From an uncultured Bacilli bacterium (GTDB lineage Bacteria > Bacillota_I > Bacilli_A > RF39 > UBA660), in NCBI GenBank assembly GCA_944332505.1, contig CALVKC010000005.1, positions 1 to 40,697 of the forward strand: a stretch of 40,697 nucleotides of DNA, written 5' to 3'. Below the pieces are notes generated by a model, which worked only from the letters and a program-made list of their open reading frames with translations, was not told where the DNA came from and did no database searches. Position numbers and translations under genes: made by a program. Below, piece after piece: positions 16,205 through 24,659 of this stretch (positions are counted from its first letter, which is position 1; each line of letters starts with the position of its first letter).

Positions 16205-17005
16205 ATGGGACAATATAATAATTCTACAGCATATAAAACTGAAATAATTAATAAAATTAATCGTTCAATAAATTCACATAAAAATTTTAACCCGATTAAT
16301 GTTACATATTCTTATGACAAAGCTTTTAAAAAATATTGTTTAGAACATAAATATACAATATTAGAAAATTCTTTTTTTACAAGCCACATACCATCTAATT
16401 TGAGGTCAGTTTACACTAACAGAGGTATTAAAACTTATGAAATTGGTATAGTATTAACAAAAGATAAGGCTAAAAAAATATTACTTAGGAGAAATGGTGG
16501 TGATGTTAAAGAAATCAGCCCAATGTTATCAACTTCAACATTAGAGTCTATTTATAAAGCATATATTACTGATAAAGTTTCATTAAAAAATGAAATAAAA
16601 AAAATAAAGGATGTGTATAGATTAATGTCGGTACTAAATGAATATAACGATATTTTATTTTATTATGATAATAATAGCAGTCATAGTAAATATGAATTTT
16701 ATAAATACGAAAAAGTATCATTCAATTTTAAAACTAAACGTTTTAAGTATAATATAAAAAAATATACCATTGGGAAATATACTTGTAGCTTATCAGAATC
16801 AAATTATCAAGAAGGTTCGATAACAATAAATGAAGCAATTACACTGCTTGATAATCTAAAAAAAATGAAATTTATTCAATTTTCTAAATTAGATAATTTT
16901 TTAAATAATCATTATGAAAATGTTATCAAATTAATTAATGAAAATATGGAAAGTAGTCTTAAATTATTTAATGAAATAAAAACTAAAAATAATAATTTAA
17001 ACTAA
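16205..17005 (+). CDS. Hypothetical protein
   Basis: This 266-residue lysine- and asparagine-rich protein lies eight bases behind the helicase, so co-expression is likely. No motif is recognised. The N-terminal half has mixed alpha/beta character (YEIGIVLTKDKAKKILLRR). A later Tyr/Lys-rich strand set (FKTKRFKYNIKKYTIGKYT) and a helical tail follow. A DNA- or RNA-binding partner of the helicase is possible from the charge alone. Confidence 0.6.
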   Translation: MGQYNNSTAYKTEIINKINRSINSHKNFNPINVTYSYDKAFKKYCLEHKYTILENSFFTSHIPSNLRSVYTNRGIKTYEIGIVLTKDKAKKILLRRNGGDVKEISPMLSTSTLESIYKAYITDKVSLKNEIKKIKDVYRLMSVLNEYNDILFYYDNNSSHSKYEFYKYEKVSFNFKTKRFKYNIKKYTIGKYTCSLSESNYQEGSITINEAITLLDNLKKMKFIQFSKLDNFLNNHYENVIKLINENMESSLKLFNEIKTKNNNLN

Positions 17006-17020
17006 TATTAACATTTTAAA

Positions 17021-17052
17021 TTTGATTATATGGTAAATAAATTGTATTTTTG
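17021..17052 (+). promoter_or_regulatory. Promoter of the nadD-pncA-RNA ligase operon
   Basis: TTTG at 17021-17024 and TATTTTTG at 17045-17052 are 20 bases apart. No terminator is seen until 20871, so seven genes probably share this transcript. Confidence 0.65.
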
Positions 17053-17067
17053 CTAAAAATTAAAAAT

Positions 17068-17847
17068 ATGATAGTTTTATTAAAAATAATATACGTATTT
17101 ATATTAATTAGTGTAGGTGTAAATTTTGTTGAAACTAATAATATTATATGTTATTCAATTTCATTTTTAGCAATTGTATATTTATTAGCTGATTTAAGAT
17201 ATAGGTACTGTAGCTATATTGATGGTGACTATAATGAACCATATGGTTATTATTCACAAGCATCTTCATCAAGAAATAAATATGTTCCAATATCATATAT
17301 AGATAATAGTTTTAGCTATTATGATACTGAAATTAAAAATGTTGAAAGTAAAATTAAATTATGTGATAATATTGTGAGTATTGGTGAATCTAAAATAACA
17401 TACAAAGATATGCCGAAAGATAGTTTATCAGTAAATAATTTTGAACCTAATAAGCCATTAATTGATATCAAGTCAATTGATTCAGAGCTTCATGAAAATA
17501 GTAATGATATTGATATCAATAATAGTAGAGACTTAATATTAATTGATAATAATGATAATATTAGCGATAAAACTAAAAAAGTATTTGATATTATTATTAA
17601 TGCATTAGACTTAGAAACACTAAAACCAGATGAAAAATATGTATTATTGCAATCATTTTATACAATAGATATTTGTCCTAAGGATGTTGTCATCTACATA
17701 AATGAAAGATTACTATCCAAAATAAATGCAAATGATAGTTTAATTAATACCAACTTAATTAAAACTAACATTCAAAATTCATTAGGTATGAATACTATAT
17801 TTTGTGAATATAAAGGTGCTAACTTATTAGATTACTATATAAAATAA
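17068..17847 (+). CDS. Membrane-anchored hypothetical protein
   Basis: This 259-residue protein starts at ATG 17068; the in-frame TTG at 17050 lies in the promoter box and is rejected. Residues 1-45 contain two hydrophobic segments (IVLLKIIYVFILISVGV, and IICYSISFLAIVYLLAD), forming a membrane hairpin. The rest is a soluble, acidic, Asn/Asp-rich region with no known motif. It is the first gene of the operon that carries nadD, pncA and the RNA ligase. Confidence 0.7.
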   Translation: MIVLLKIIYVFILISVGVNFVETNNIICYSISFLAIVYLLADLRYRYCSYIDGDYNEPYGYYSQASSSRNKYVPISYIDNSFSYYDTEIKNVESKIKLCDNIVSIGESKITYKDMPKDSLSVNNFEPNKPLIDIKSIDSELHENSNDIDINNSRDLILIDNNDNISDKTKKVFDIIINALDLETLKPDEKYVLLQSFYTIDICPKDVVIYINERLLSKINANDSLINTNLIKTNIQNSLGMNTIFCEYKGANLLDYYIK

Positions 17848-17854
17848 TAATAAA

Positions 17855-18244
17855 ATGAATAATAAAGTAATTTCATGTGGAATTGGATGGGCTAGATTAT
17901 ATAAGCCAATCGTTTCTAAAATATTAGAATTTGATGATAAACAAGAATCATCTAATAAAAAAATAGGTATTAAGTCTATTAGTTCAGTTGATGGTAGATT
18001 AGTAATTACTTTAGAAAATAAAGAAAACGTAACACCAGAAATTGCAAATGACATTGAGAAAGCTAGTCTAGACAGTTTGAGAGTGTGTGAAGTGTGTGGG
18101 GAAAGTGATAATGTTGGAACTACTATGAATAATGAGTATATTACTTGTTGCCGACTTTGTTGGGAAAAAGTAATATTACCAGTTAAATCAAATTCAATTT
18201 GGAAAGATTACTCAACTAATAAAACATATCGAAAAAAAGTATAA
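17855..18244 (+). CDS. Hypothetical phage protein with zinc-ribbon-like cysteines
   Basis: This 129-residue protein begins with CGIGWARLYKPIVSKILEFD, an opening seen in a common phage protein family (GxGWxxLYxPL...I). It ends with two cysteine pairs, CEVCGESD and CCRLCWEK, which can form a four-Cys zinc site. Such proteins are widespread in phages and their function is unknown. It lies seven bases behind the membrane protein and two bases before the next gene. Confidence 0.75.
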   Translation: MNNKVISCGIGWARLYKPIVSKILEFDDKQESSNKKIGIKSISSVDGRLVITLENKENVTPEIANDIEKASLDSLRVCEVCGESDNVGTTMNNEYITCCRLCWEKVILPVKSNSIWKDYSTNKTYRKKV

Positions 18245-18245
18245 T

Positions 18246-18575
18246 ATGGAAGAGAATACACAAACTAAAACATCTGAAACAGCATTAACTAATGCTGATG
18301 AAAAAAAAGTGATTTATAAACCTTTGTTTATATTATTTGCTGAGTTTTTTGGTTATGTTAGTCCGTTAATTGATTGGGCTGAAGATATTTGTGATGGTAA
18401 AGATGTGCCTGAATTTAAGAAAAATATAGTGAACATTGATGCTGACTATATTTTCTCTGAAATGAAAAAAGAATATACTCTTACTCAAATAAGAGCTTGG
18501 TATGATGAATTTTATCCTATAATCCTAAAAGATTATGTGAATAAATTAAAAGCTAAAAATATAATAACAATCTAA
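18246..18575 (+). CDS. Hypothetical protein
   Basis: This 109-residue protein has a polar N-terminus, an aromatic central helix (LFILFAEFFGYVSPLIDWAED) and a helical end. It lies between the cysteine-rich protein and nadD with gaps of one or two bases, so it is certainly co-transcribed with nadD. No family is recognised. Confidence 0.65.
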   Translation: MEENTQTKTSETALTNADEKKVIYKPLFILFAEFFGYVSPLIDWAEDICDGKDVPEFKKNIVNIDADYIFSEMKKEYTLTQIRAWYDEFYPIILKDYVNKLKAKNIITI

Positions 18576-18577
18576 AA

Positions 18578-19213
18578 ATGAAAATTGGCTTATATTTCGG
18601 TTCGTTTAATCCAGTACATTGTGGGCATTTAATTACAGCTAAATATGTATTAAATGCCCTCAAGCTAGATAAAATAATGTTTATTGTTAGTCCTAACAAT
18701 CCATTTAAAGATAAAAAAGAATTATGTGATGTTAGTGTTAGAATTATGTTACTTGATTCTGCAATAAACAATGAGCCTTGTTTTGAAATTAATGATATTG
18801 AAACTCGTTTACCAGTACCATCATATACTATTAATACCATCAATGAGTTACTAATGAATAATTCTAATGATGAGTATTATTTGATTATGGGCATTGATAA
18901 TTGGATTGAATTTGATAAATGGAAAGATTATGATAAAATATTAAGTAATATTAATATTGTTGTTGTTCCAAGAGTCACATCACATATTGGATATGATATT
19001 AATGACATGCAAACAGCGTTTTCTGTTACTAAACTTAGATTTAGTGGCTATATTAATAACAGCCAATATAAAGTGGTATTTTTGAGAGAAATGCCATTAA
19101 TACAATTATCATCAACATTTATTAGAGATTGTATTAGAAAAAATATTGATGTTAAGTTTTTTGTACCAGAAAGCGTATATAACGTTATAGATAAATTAAA
19201 TTTATATGTCTAG
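18578..19213 (+). CDS. nadD: Nicotinate-nucleotide adenylyltransferase
   Basis: This 211-residue enzyme joins ATP and nicotinic acid mononucleotide to give NaAD. The nucleotidyltransferase motif is GSFNPVHCGHL (H14 and H17 of the HxGH type). SPNNPFKDK matches the Bacteroidetes NadD substrate loop. Next come IETRLPVPSYTINTI, IMGIDNWIEFDKW and the C-terminal LSSTFIRDCI (ISxTxIR). The length is normal. It ends with TAG and overlaps the following gene by eight bases. It is the third step of the route PncA, PncB, NadD, NadE. Some relatives also use NMN, so a side activity on the amidated route is possible. Confidence 0.93.
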   Translation: MKIGLYFGSFNPVHCGHLITAKYVLNALKLDKIMFIVSPNNPFKDKKELCDVSVRIMLLDSAINNEPCFEINDIETRLPVPSYTINTINELLMNNSNDEYYLIMGIDNWIEFDKWKDYDKILSNINIVVVPRVTSHIGYDINDMQTAFSVTKLRFSGYINNSQYKVVFLREMPLIQLSSTFIRDCIRKNIDVKFFVPESVYNVIDKLNLYV

Positions 19214-19625
19214 TTACATTGTACCAAATCGAATCATGCTAGCATTTTTTAAGCAAAATGTAGATAAATTGATTAATTTTTACAATCTCAATGAGAATGA
19301 TAAATTTAAACGTTTTTATAATGACCAAGCTAGAACTGAACTATTGAAAGTATGCGAACGTACTGGGATAAAATGTAATAACTTTTTAAATCATGGAGAT
19401 GTTATCATACATAAACCTATATTTAATAATAGTAATACATTTTATGTGTCAATATTAACACCTTTTAATTGTGATTATTACTATAATTTAAGTCAATTCT
19501 ATTCTGATTTTAAAGATTATATTGATTTAGGTGGCTATACTTACATATTAGATAGTAATGCGTTAGTTTGTCAATTTAACATAACTAAAAAAATTATTGA
19601 CTTTATAAAAAATTGTAATTTATGA
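19206..19625 (+). CDS. Hypothetical protein between nadD and pncA
   Basis: This 139-residue protein has no recognised motif. It overlaps nadD by eight bases and pncA by four, so it is locked into the NAD salvage operon. A helical N-terminus (MLAFFKQNVDKLINFYNLNE) is followed by a strand-rich part (TFYVSILTPFNCDYYY) and a helical end. A link to NAD metabolism is suggested only by position. Confidence 0.65.
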   Translation: MSSYIVPNRIMLAFFKQNVDKLINFYNLNENDKFKRFYNDQARTELLKVCERTGIKCNNFLNHGDVIIHKPIFNNSNTFYVSILTPFNCDYYYNLSQFYSDFKDYIDLGGYTYILDSNALVCQFNITKKIIDFIKNCNL

Positions 19626-20191
19626 AAAATAAAATGTTACTTATTATTGATGCACAATATGACTTTATTAATGGTAGTTTGGCAGTAAAAGGTGCTGAAG
19701 CTAAAATGACTGATTTAGCTGAATTCATTAATAAAAGTAATGATGAATATAAGTGTATTGTTTTCACAGCCGATACCCATCCAAATAATCATTGTTCATT
19801 TACTGATGAAGGTGGACAATGGCCGCCTCATTGTCGAAAACATACCAAAGGTGCAGCAATTTATGAGCCAATATATAATGCGGTCGTTAATAAAAAAATT
19901 AAATTCGATATTTTAACTAAAGGTTGCTTATCTAAAAAAGAAGAATATTCGATAATGGATAACAATTTATCTAGATATGCTATACTTTATATGATTAAAA
20001 ATAATGACATAGATTCTATTGATATCTGTGGCATCGCAAATGAATATTGTGTCCTTCAAACAGTTAAAGATTTAAATGAAAAATTTAATTTAGGTAATAA
20101 ATTAAATATATTAATGGATTATATTGCTGCAATTGAGGACGATAATGTGTTAATTAATTATTGTAAGAAAAATAATTTAAATATTAAATAA
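19622..20191 (+). CDS. pncA: Nicotinamidase
   Basis: This 189-residue isochorismatase-fold enzyme hydrolyses nicotinamide to nicotinic acid. The catalytic triad is visible: D10 in LLIIDAQYDF, K100 in ILTKGC and C143 in CGIANEYCVLQT, which also carries the cis-peptide motif. Metal ligands fit FTADTHPNNHCSF (D51, H53) and WPPHC (H70). The start overlaps the preceding gene by four bases and the RNA ligase begins one base after the stop. It recycles the nicotinamide released when NAD+ is cleaved, feeding PncB. Confidence 0.93.
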   Translation: MKNKMLLIIDAQYDFINGSLAVKGAEAKMTDLAEFINKSNDEYKCIVFTADTHPNNHCSFTDEGGQWPPHCRKHTKGAAIYEPIYNAVVNKKIKFDILTKGCLSKKEEYSIMDNNLSRYAILYMIKNNDIDSIDICGIANEYCVLQTVKDLNEKFNLGNKLNILMDYIAAIEDDNVLINYCKKNNLNIK

Positions 20192-20192
20192 T

Positions 20193-20888
20193 ATGGATTT
20201 TAACGAAGTTCATTGGACGTATACTAAAATAAATACCCTTTATAAAAGGGATGAAAGAGGTAATATTATTTATGGTGATTTTGCTAGACCAGAATTCGAA
20301 TATTTGTATAATAATAAATGGTTAGCATTTGAGAAAATTGACGGTACTAATATGTCATATTATTATGATGGACATACGATGCAGATACATGGTAAAAACG
20401 AAGAATCAGTAATTCCTTCATTCCTTAAGGAAAAAATGGAAGCTATTCTGTCAATTGAAAAATTAGCTGAAGTATTTCCAAAAAAATATGATGAAGAAGG
20501 TAACGAAAAAAAACTTATGGTTCGTATTTATGGTGAAGGATATGGAAATCGAATCCAGAAATGCGGTAAATCATACATAAGTAAAGATACTGATTTTATT
20601 GTATTTGACATCAATATTAATGGTTTTTGGCTTGAATGGGAAGATGTTGTTGATATTTGTAATAGACTGAATTTGAAGCATGTTCAATTTGTTGGTGAAA
20701 TGACGATTAAAGAGGCTGAAGATATGGTCATAAATGGCTTTAATTCATTTTCATCAGAAAATAAAGCATTATTGGCTGAAGGCTTAGTTTTAAGACCAAA
20801 GACTCAACTATTTAACAAACATGGTGAACGTATTATGGTTAAAATAAAACATCGTGATTATAAAAAGATAAAAAAGGATAGCAAATAA
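20193..20888 (+). CDS. ATP-dependent RNA ligase (Rnl2-like)
   Basis: This 231-residue ligase has a nucleotidyltransferase core. The lysine that takes AMP is K48 in FEKIDGTNMS (KxDG). Downstream motifs are VRIYGEGYGNRIQKCG (motif III/IIIa region), FIVFDI, AEGLVLRP (motif IV, EGxVxR) and IMVKIKHRDYKK (motif V, K-x-K). It seals RNA nicks with 5'-phosphate and 3'-OH. It is short and lacks the C-terminal domain of T4 Rnl2, closer to minimal RNA ligases. It is last in the nadD-pncA operon and ends at a strong terminator. Confidence 0.9.
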   Translation: MDFNEVHWTYTKINTLYKRDERGNIIYGDFARPEFEYLYNNKWLAFEKIDGTNMSYYYDGHTMQIHGKNEESVIPSFLKEKMEAILSIEKLAEVFPKKYDEEGNEKKLMVRIYGEGYGNRIQKCGKSYISKDTDFIVFDININGFWLEWEDVVDICNRLNLKHVQFVGEMTIKEAEDMVINGFNSFSSENKALLAEGLVLRPKTQLFNKHGERIMVKIKHRDYKKIKKDSK

Positions 20889-20903
20889 ACGCTATCCTTT
20901 TTT
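20871..20903. terminator. Terminator of the nadD-pncA-ligase operon
   Basis: AAAAAGGATAGC (20871-20882) pairs with GCTATCCTTTTT (20891-20902) around AAATAAAC; the ligase stop codon lies in the loop. It may also serve the minus-strand gene ending at 20921. Confidence 0.85.
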
Positions 20904-20920
20904 ATTATAATTTAATAAAC

Positions 20921-22342
20921 CTATGTTGTTTTTCCACCACCCCAATCACTTGGTATTTCAGCATAATCAGCCATTTTAGTACATCCTCTGAAACAACTTG
21001 CATATCTTTCTGGTATTATATAACCATCTTTTCCTTCGCCACTACGATTATATATTGGCGTAGCATCACTATCTATTGGGCATGGCGATATTAAGTCATA
21101 ACATTCGCTAAATGTGGTTTGGAAATTAGTTACGACTGTATTAGTACTAAATAAATCATTTGGTATGTTCGCTAATTTGGTACATCTATTAAAGGTAGAA
21201 GAGAAACTAGTTACAGCTGTATTTGTACTGAATAAACCATCTGGTATAGTATTTAAGCTACTACAACCATAAAATGTACTATCAAAATTAGTTACTGCTG
21301 TATTCGTACTAAATAATCCATTTGATATACTAGTTAAATTACTACACCCTCTAAATGTCTCATTAAAATTAGTTACATTAATACAATTATTAAATAATCC
21401 ATCTGGTATAGTATTTAAGCTACTACAACCATAAAATGTGCTATCGAAACTAGTTACTGCTGTATTTTTAGCGAATAATCCATTTGGTATACTAGTTAAA
21501 TTAGTGCAACCACTAAATGTGTTATTAAAATTAGTTACATTAGGGCAATTACTGAATAATTCATTCGGTATACTTTGTAAATTACTACACCCATTAAATG
21601 TACTACTAAAACTAGTTACAGCTGTATTTGTACTGAATAAACCATCTGGTATAGTATTTAAGCTACTACAACCATAAAATGTACTATCAAAATTAGTTAC
21701 TGCTGTATTTGTACTGAATAAATCATTTGGTATACTAGTTAAATTAGTGCAACCACTAAATGTGTTGTTAAATTTAACTACATTGGTACAACTATTAAAC
21801 AATCCATTTGGAATACTTGTTAAATTAGTACAACCATAAAACGCATTACTGAAATCAGTTACTGCTGTATTTGTACTGAATAATCCACTAGGTATGCTAG
21901 TTAAACCACTACATCCGTAAAATGTACCATTAAAAGTAGTCACATTAGGATATTTACTAAAGAAATTGTTTGAAATTATTGATAAATTAGCACACTTAGT
22001 AAATAAGCCCATAGCATCAGTAACATCATCTTTAAGTTTAATTATAACATTGTGATTACCAATACTTGCAAATGTATATTCATAAGTTAAGGTATCTCCA
22101 CTTAACACCTCATTATTTTCAACTATTTTAATATAGTCTATTATTGATGTTTTTTTTCTATAAATTAAATTAATTTTTTGGTTAGGACTGCTTGTTGTAT
22201 ATACCAATATAGGTAATTCAACCTCTTTAAGTTGAATACTATCCGATTCGGCATCATAAGCAATGTAATGTTCTAATTCTTGAAGTTGTTCTTTTGCAGC
22301 TTCAAACGCTTCAGTTGTTTCAAATTTATTTATATATTTCAT
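20921..22342 (-). CDS. BspA-type leucine-rich-repeat fibre/adhesion protein
   Basis: This 473-residue protein has an N-terminal module (MKYINKFETTEAFEAAKEQL, HYIAYDAESD) shared with the 2024-residue protein at 33646-39720 and typical of Bacteroidetes phage fibre proteins. About 70 residues of beta-type sequence follow. Then come eleven repeats of about 24 residues of the BspA/DUF285 kind, such as FDSTFYGCSSLNTIPDGLF. A conserved C-terminal block follows (YNRSGEGKDGYIIP, CFRGCTKMADYAE). Repeats are nearly identical at the DNA level. It is most likely a receptor-binding tail protein. Confidence 0.8.
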   Translation of the reverse strand: MKYINKFETTEAFEAAKEQLQELEHYIAYDAESDSIQLKEVELPILVYTTSSPNQKINLIYRKKTSIIDYIKIVENNEVLSGDTLTYEYTFASIGNHNVIIKLKDDVTDAMGLFTKCANLSIISNNFFSKYPNVTTFNGTFYGCSGLTSIPSGLFSTNTAVTDFSNAFYGCTNLTSIPNGLFNSCTNVVKFNNTFSGCTNLTSIPNDLFSTNTAVTNFDSTFYGCSSLNTIPDGLFSTNTAVTSFSSTFNGCSNLQSIPNELFSNCPNVTNFNNTFSGCTNLTSIPNGLFAKNTAVTSFDSTFYGCSSLNTIPDGLFNNCINVTNFNETFRGCSNLTSISNGLFSTNTAVTNFDSTFYGCSSLNTIPDGLFSTNTAVTSFSSTFNRCTKLANIPNDLFSTNTVVTNFQTTFSECYDLISPCPIDSDATPIYNRSGEGKDGYIIPERYASCFRGCTKMADYAEIPSDWGGGKTT

Positions 22343-22352
22343 GGTTATTTTA

Positions 22353-22373
22353 ATTATTTAACAATAAATATTT
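22353..22373 (-). promoter_or_regulatory. 21-base element shared by the two LRR fibre genes
   Basis: These 21 bases (core AACAATAAATATTT on the plus strand) are identical to 39739-39759. Each copy lies just upstream of a minus-strand fibre gene, 11 and 19 bases from the ATG respectively. It is a candidate late-gene promoter or leader element. Confidence 0.45.
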
Positions 22374-22410
22374 TGTTATTAATAAAAATTTGCATATCTT
22401 TGTAACAAAG
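22372..22410 (+). promoter_or_regulatory. Promoter and palindrome of the radical SAM unit
   Basis: TTTG at 22372-22375 and TATCTTTG at 22395-22402 are 19 bases apart. The -7 box overlaps a perfect palindrome, CTTTGTAACAAAG at 22398-22410, placed where a repressor could block transcription. Confidence 0.55.
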
Positions 22411-22427
22411 TTAATAAATAAAAAAAA

Positions 22428-23132
22428 ATGGATAAAATATACGTTAATATAACCAACAAATGTCAATATGATTGCCCATTTTGCTGTATGTACTCATCGC
22501 CATTAAATAATAATTTTATGGCGTTTGATACATTTAAAAATATTGTTGATGATGCTAATAAACCTACAATAGTCCAATTAGAGGGTGGTGAACCATTACT
22601 TCACCCGCACATAATATTGTTCATTGAGTATTGTGCTTCGGTTGAAAATATTGATTCAATAGTAATTGATACCAATGGTATTTTATTAATGAAAATGATT
22701 GATAAAATCATAGAAATTGCTTCTAGAACGCATAAGAATATTACAATAAAACCATCAATTAATTTTTATATTCTTGAGAAAAGACCCAATTGTATCGAGG
22801 AATATCAAAGTTTAGCATCAGCTTGTGAATTTCTAGAATATGTAAATATTGAATTTAATGTTAGGTGGTTTAATGATATAGACAAAACTAATATTGATGA
22901 ACATATTAAGCATTTGTTGGATAAACCATACTTTTCATTTAATATGTTCCAATTTAATAGATATGGTAGAAGTAAACTAGAAAATAGTTTACCAGAAATT
23001 CAAATAACAAATACATATTCAAATTGGAGAATTTTCTCTACTGATGGTACATGTTTTAATACTGATTTAATTGCTAGAAGTGAATACGAAAAAATATTAA
23101 CTAAAAAAATAAAAAACAATGAACACTCTTAA
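22428..23132 (+). CDS. Radical SAM enzyme 1
   Basis: This 234-residue protein has an N-terminal 4Fe-4S motif C-x3-C-x2-C in VNITNKCQYDCPFCCMYSS. VQLEGGEPLLHPHI carries the GGEP SAM-binding element. IVIDTNG follows. It is short for the family, with no SPASM or other auxiliary cluster visible. Its 3' end overlaps the second radical SAM gene by 14 bases in another frame, so the two are made together. The substrate cannot be read from sequence. Peptide or nucleoside modification are the usual possibilities for stand-alone MoaA-like members. Confidence 0.88.
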   Translation: MDKIYVNITNKCQYDCPFCCMYSSPLNNNFMAFDTFKNIVDDANKPTIVQLEGGEPLLHPHIILFIEYCASVENIDSIVIDTNGILLMKMIDKIIEIASRTHKNITIKPSINFYILEKRPNCIEEYQSLASACEFLEYVNIEFNVRWFNDIDKTNIDEHIKHLLDKPYFSFNMFQFNRYGRSKLENSLPEIQITNTYSNWRIFSTDGTCFNTDLIARSEYEKILTKKIKNNEHS

Positions 23133-24156
23133 ATTTCAACCAATTAGAGAAAAAAGACAAGAATGCTTTAATCTAGAAGATTATAAGTTTAATGATTTTT
23201 CATTTGATGGCAAAGTTAAACAAGTATACTCAAATGTTAATTTATCTATATTTACAGACGATTATTGTAATGCAAATTGTAAGTTTTGCGTTGCTCAATT
23301 GAGGTATGAGAATAAAGGTTTGATGTATAAAAAAGGACGTATTGTTTCGGACGAAGAATATTTTAAACGTTTGGAATATGTTTTAGAGTATCTTCGTCCA
23401 TTGAACCCATCAGTCTCAATTACTGGTGGTGAACCAACTAAGTCACATCGGTTAATTCCTATTTTAGAGCTAATTGAAAAATATGGTTATCGAAAACGCA
23501 CATTGACAACAAACGGAAGTGGATTGTTTGATGTCGTAAACAATAAAACTATTCTGCAACACATAACTGATAACCATTTCCAACATTTAAATATTAGCAA
23601 AGCGCATTTTGATGAAATGATAAACAAAAACATCATGCAATATGAAAATGGCTATTGCTCAAATGAAGATATTGCAAAAATCGCAACATTTGCTAGGGCA
23701 AATAATCTTAGACCAAGAATGTCATGTCTTTTATTACAAGATGGTATTAGTACTATTGAAGATATGATTAATTATCTAAATTTTTATCAATCATTAGGTA
23801 TTGATAACGTTATATTTAGAGAAACTATGGATTATGATGAATCAAAAATGTTGAATGTTCCTAAAATGGAGTATTTGAAAGCTAATAAGGTAAAACTTAA
23901 TGACATTTGGCGACAGATTGACAATGATAAACGTTTTACCCCTATTAGACAACTATTAGGCTATTACTATTATGTTGAAGTGTACAAATATCAGAATATA
24001 GATATGGTATCTGAATCAGCAAATCTAGTAAAACTGTACCAACAAAAGGATGCTGCTAAAGATACAGTATTTGAAATGGTCTTCCACCCAAACGGTAACT
24101 TAAATGGCGGTTGGGAAGATAAAGAAGACATATTATTAAATTATAATAAAGGTTGA
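23119..24156 (+). CDS. Radical SAM enzyme 2
   Basis: This 345-residue protein has the cluster motif DDYCNANCKFCVAQ (C-x3-C-x2-C), the SAM motif SVSITGGEPTKSHR and the strand LTTNGSGLF. It is MoaA-like in layout, with the radical SAM barrel filling about residues 35-250. The final 90 residues have FHPNGNLNGGW, which resembles the end of several substrate-modifying members. No second cysteine cluster is seen. Tandem, overlapping radical SAM genes with a small third protein suggest a two-enzyme modification pathway, possibly on a base, a tRNA or a small peptide. Confidence 0.88.
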   Translation: MNTLKFQPIREKRQECFNLEDYKFNDFSFDGKVKQVYSNVNLSIFTDDYCNANCKFCVAQLRYENKGLMYKKGRIVSDEEYFKRLEYVLEYLRPLNPSVSITGGEPTKSHRLIPILELIEKYGYRKRTLTTNGSGLFDVVNNKTILQHITDNHFQHLNISKAHFDEMINKNIMQYENGYCSNEDIAKIATFARANNLRPRMSCLLLQDGISTIEDMINYLNFYQSLGIDNVIFRETMDYDESKMLNVPKMEYLKANKVKLNDIWRQIDNDKRFTPIRQLLGYYYYVEVYKYQNIDMVSESANLVKLYQQKDAAKDTVFEMVFHPNGNLNGGWEDKEDILLNYNKG

Positions 24157-24158
24157 AA

Positions 24159-24539
24159 ATGGATAAAGAAATTTATGTTTCGCTTAAATGTGCGAAGATG
24201 TTGAAAGAAAAAGGCTTTGATGAACAATGTCGATATACATATTGTGGAGAAAGTGAAGAAAATGTTTATGTGGGAAACAATAAAAATTCCAATTATCCTA
24301 ATAATGTTTGCTCAATGCCCACCCTATATGAAGCACAGAAGTGGTTATGGGAAAATCATAGGCTACTTGTAAATGCTTTCCTTAAAGCTCCATTTGGGCA
24401 ACCATACGAATTTATGTACTGTATTCAAGATGCTAAAAATACTCTTGATGATTATGGTACAAGTATTTCAGACGAGTCGTATGGTAACCTTCAAGAAGCG
24501 CTCAACACTGGAATAATTGAAGTATTAAAAATTATTTGA
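24159..24539 (+). CDS. Hypothetical phage protein
   Basis: This 126-residue protein starts at ATG 24159, two bases after the radical SAM 2 stop; the in-frame TTG at 24153 is rejected. It contains MPTLYEAQKWLWENHRLLV and later YGNLQEALNTGIIEVLKII, a pattern I recognise from small proteins common in Bacteroidetes phages, where it recurs in many copies of unknown role. It may be accidental cargo of the operon and not a partner of the radical SAM enzymes. Confidence 0.75.
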   Translation: MDKEIYVSLKCAKMLKEKGFDEQCRYTYCGESEENVYVGNNKNSNYPNNVCSMPTLYEAQKWLWENHRLLVNAFLKAPFGQPYEFMYCIQDAKNTLDDYGTSISDESYGNLQEALNTGIIEVLKII

Positions 24540-24601
24540 TATTACAATCGATAATTTGAATTAACATTAAAAAATTTTTAACGTTTTTTTATATTAGAAA
24601 A

Positions 24602-24633
24602 TTTGGATATTATTATTTTTATCTATATCTTTG
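24602..24633 (+). promoter_or_regulatory. Promoter of the Cas12/TnpB-like effector
   Basis: TTTG at 24602-24605 and TATCTTTG at 24626-24633 are 20 bases apart; the ATG is at 24660. No other clear TAnnTTTG box precedes the array, so effector and array may be co-transcribed. Confidence 0.65.
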
Positions 24634-24659
24634 CAGTGTTACTTTAAAACAAAATTAAT

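Noticed and set aside
22353..22373. T4-type late promoter (TATAAATA)
   Set aside because: The matching bases are on the strand opposite to the gene direction, and AT-rich DNA gives many such hits.
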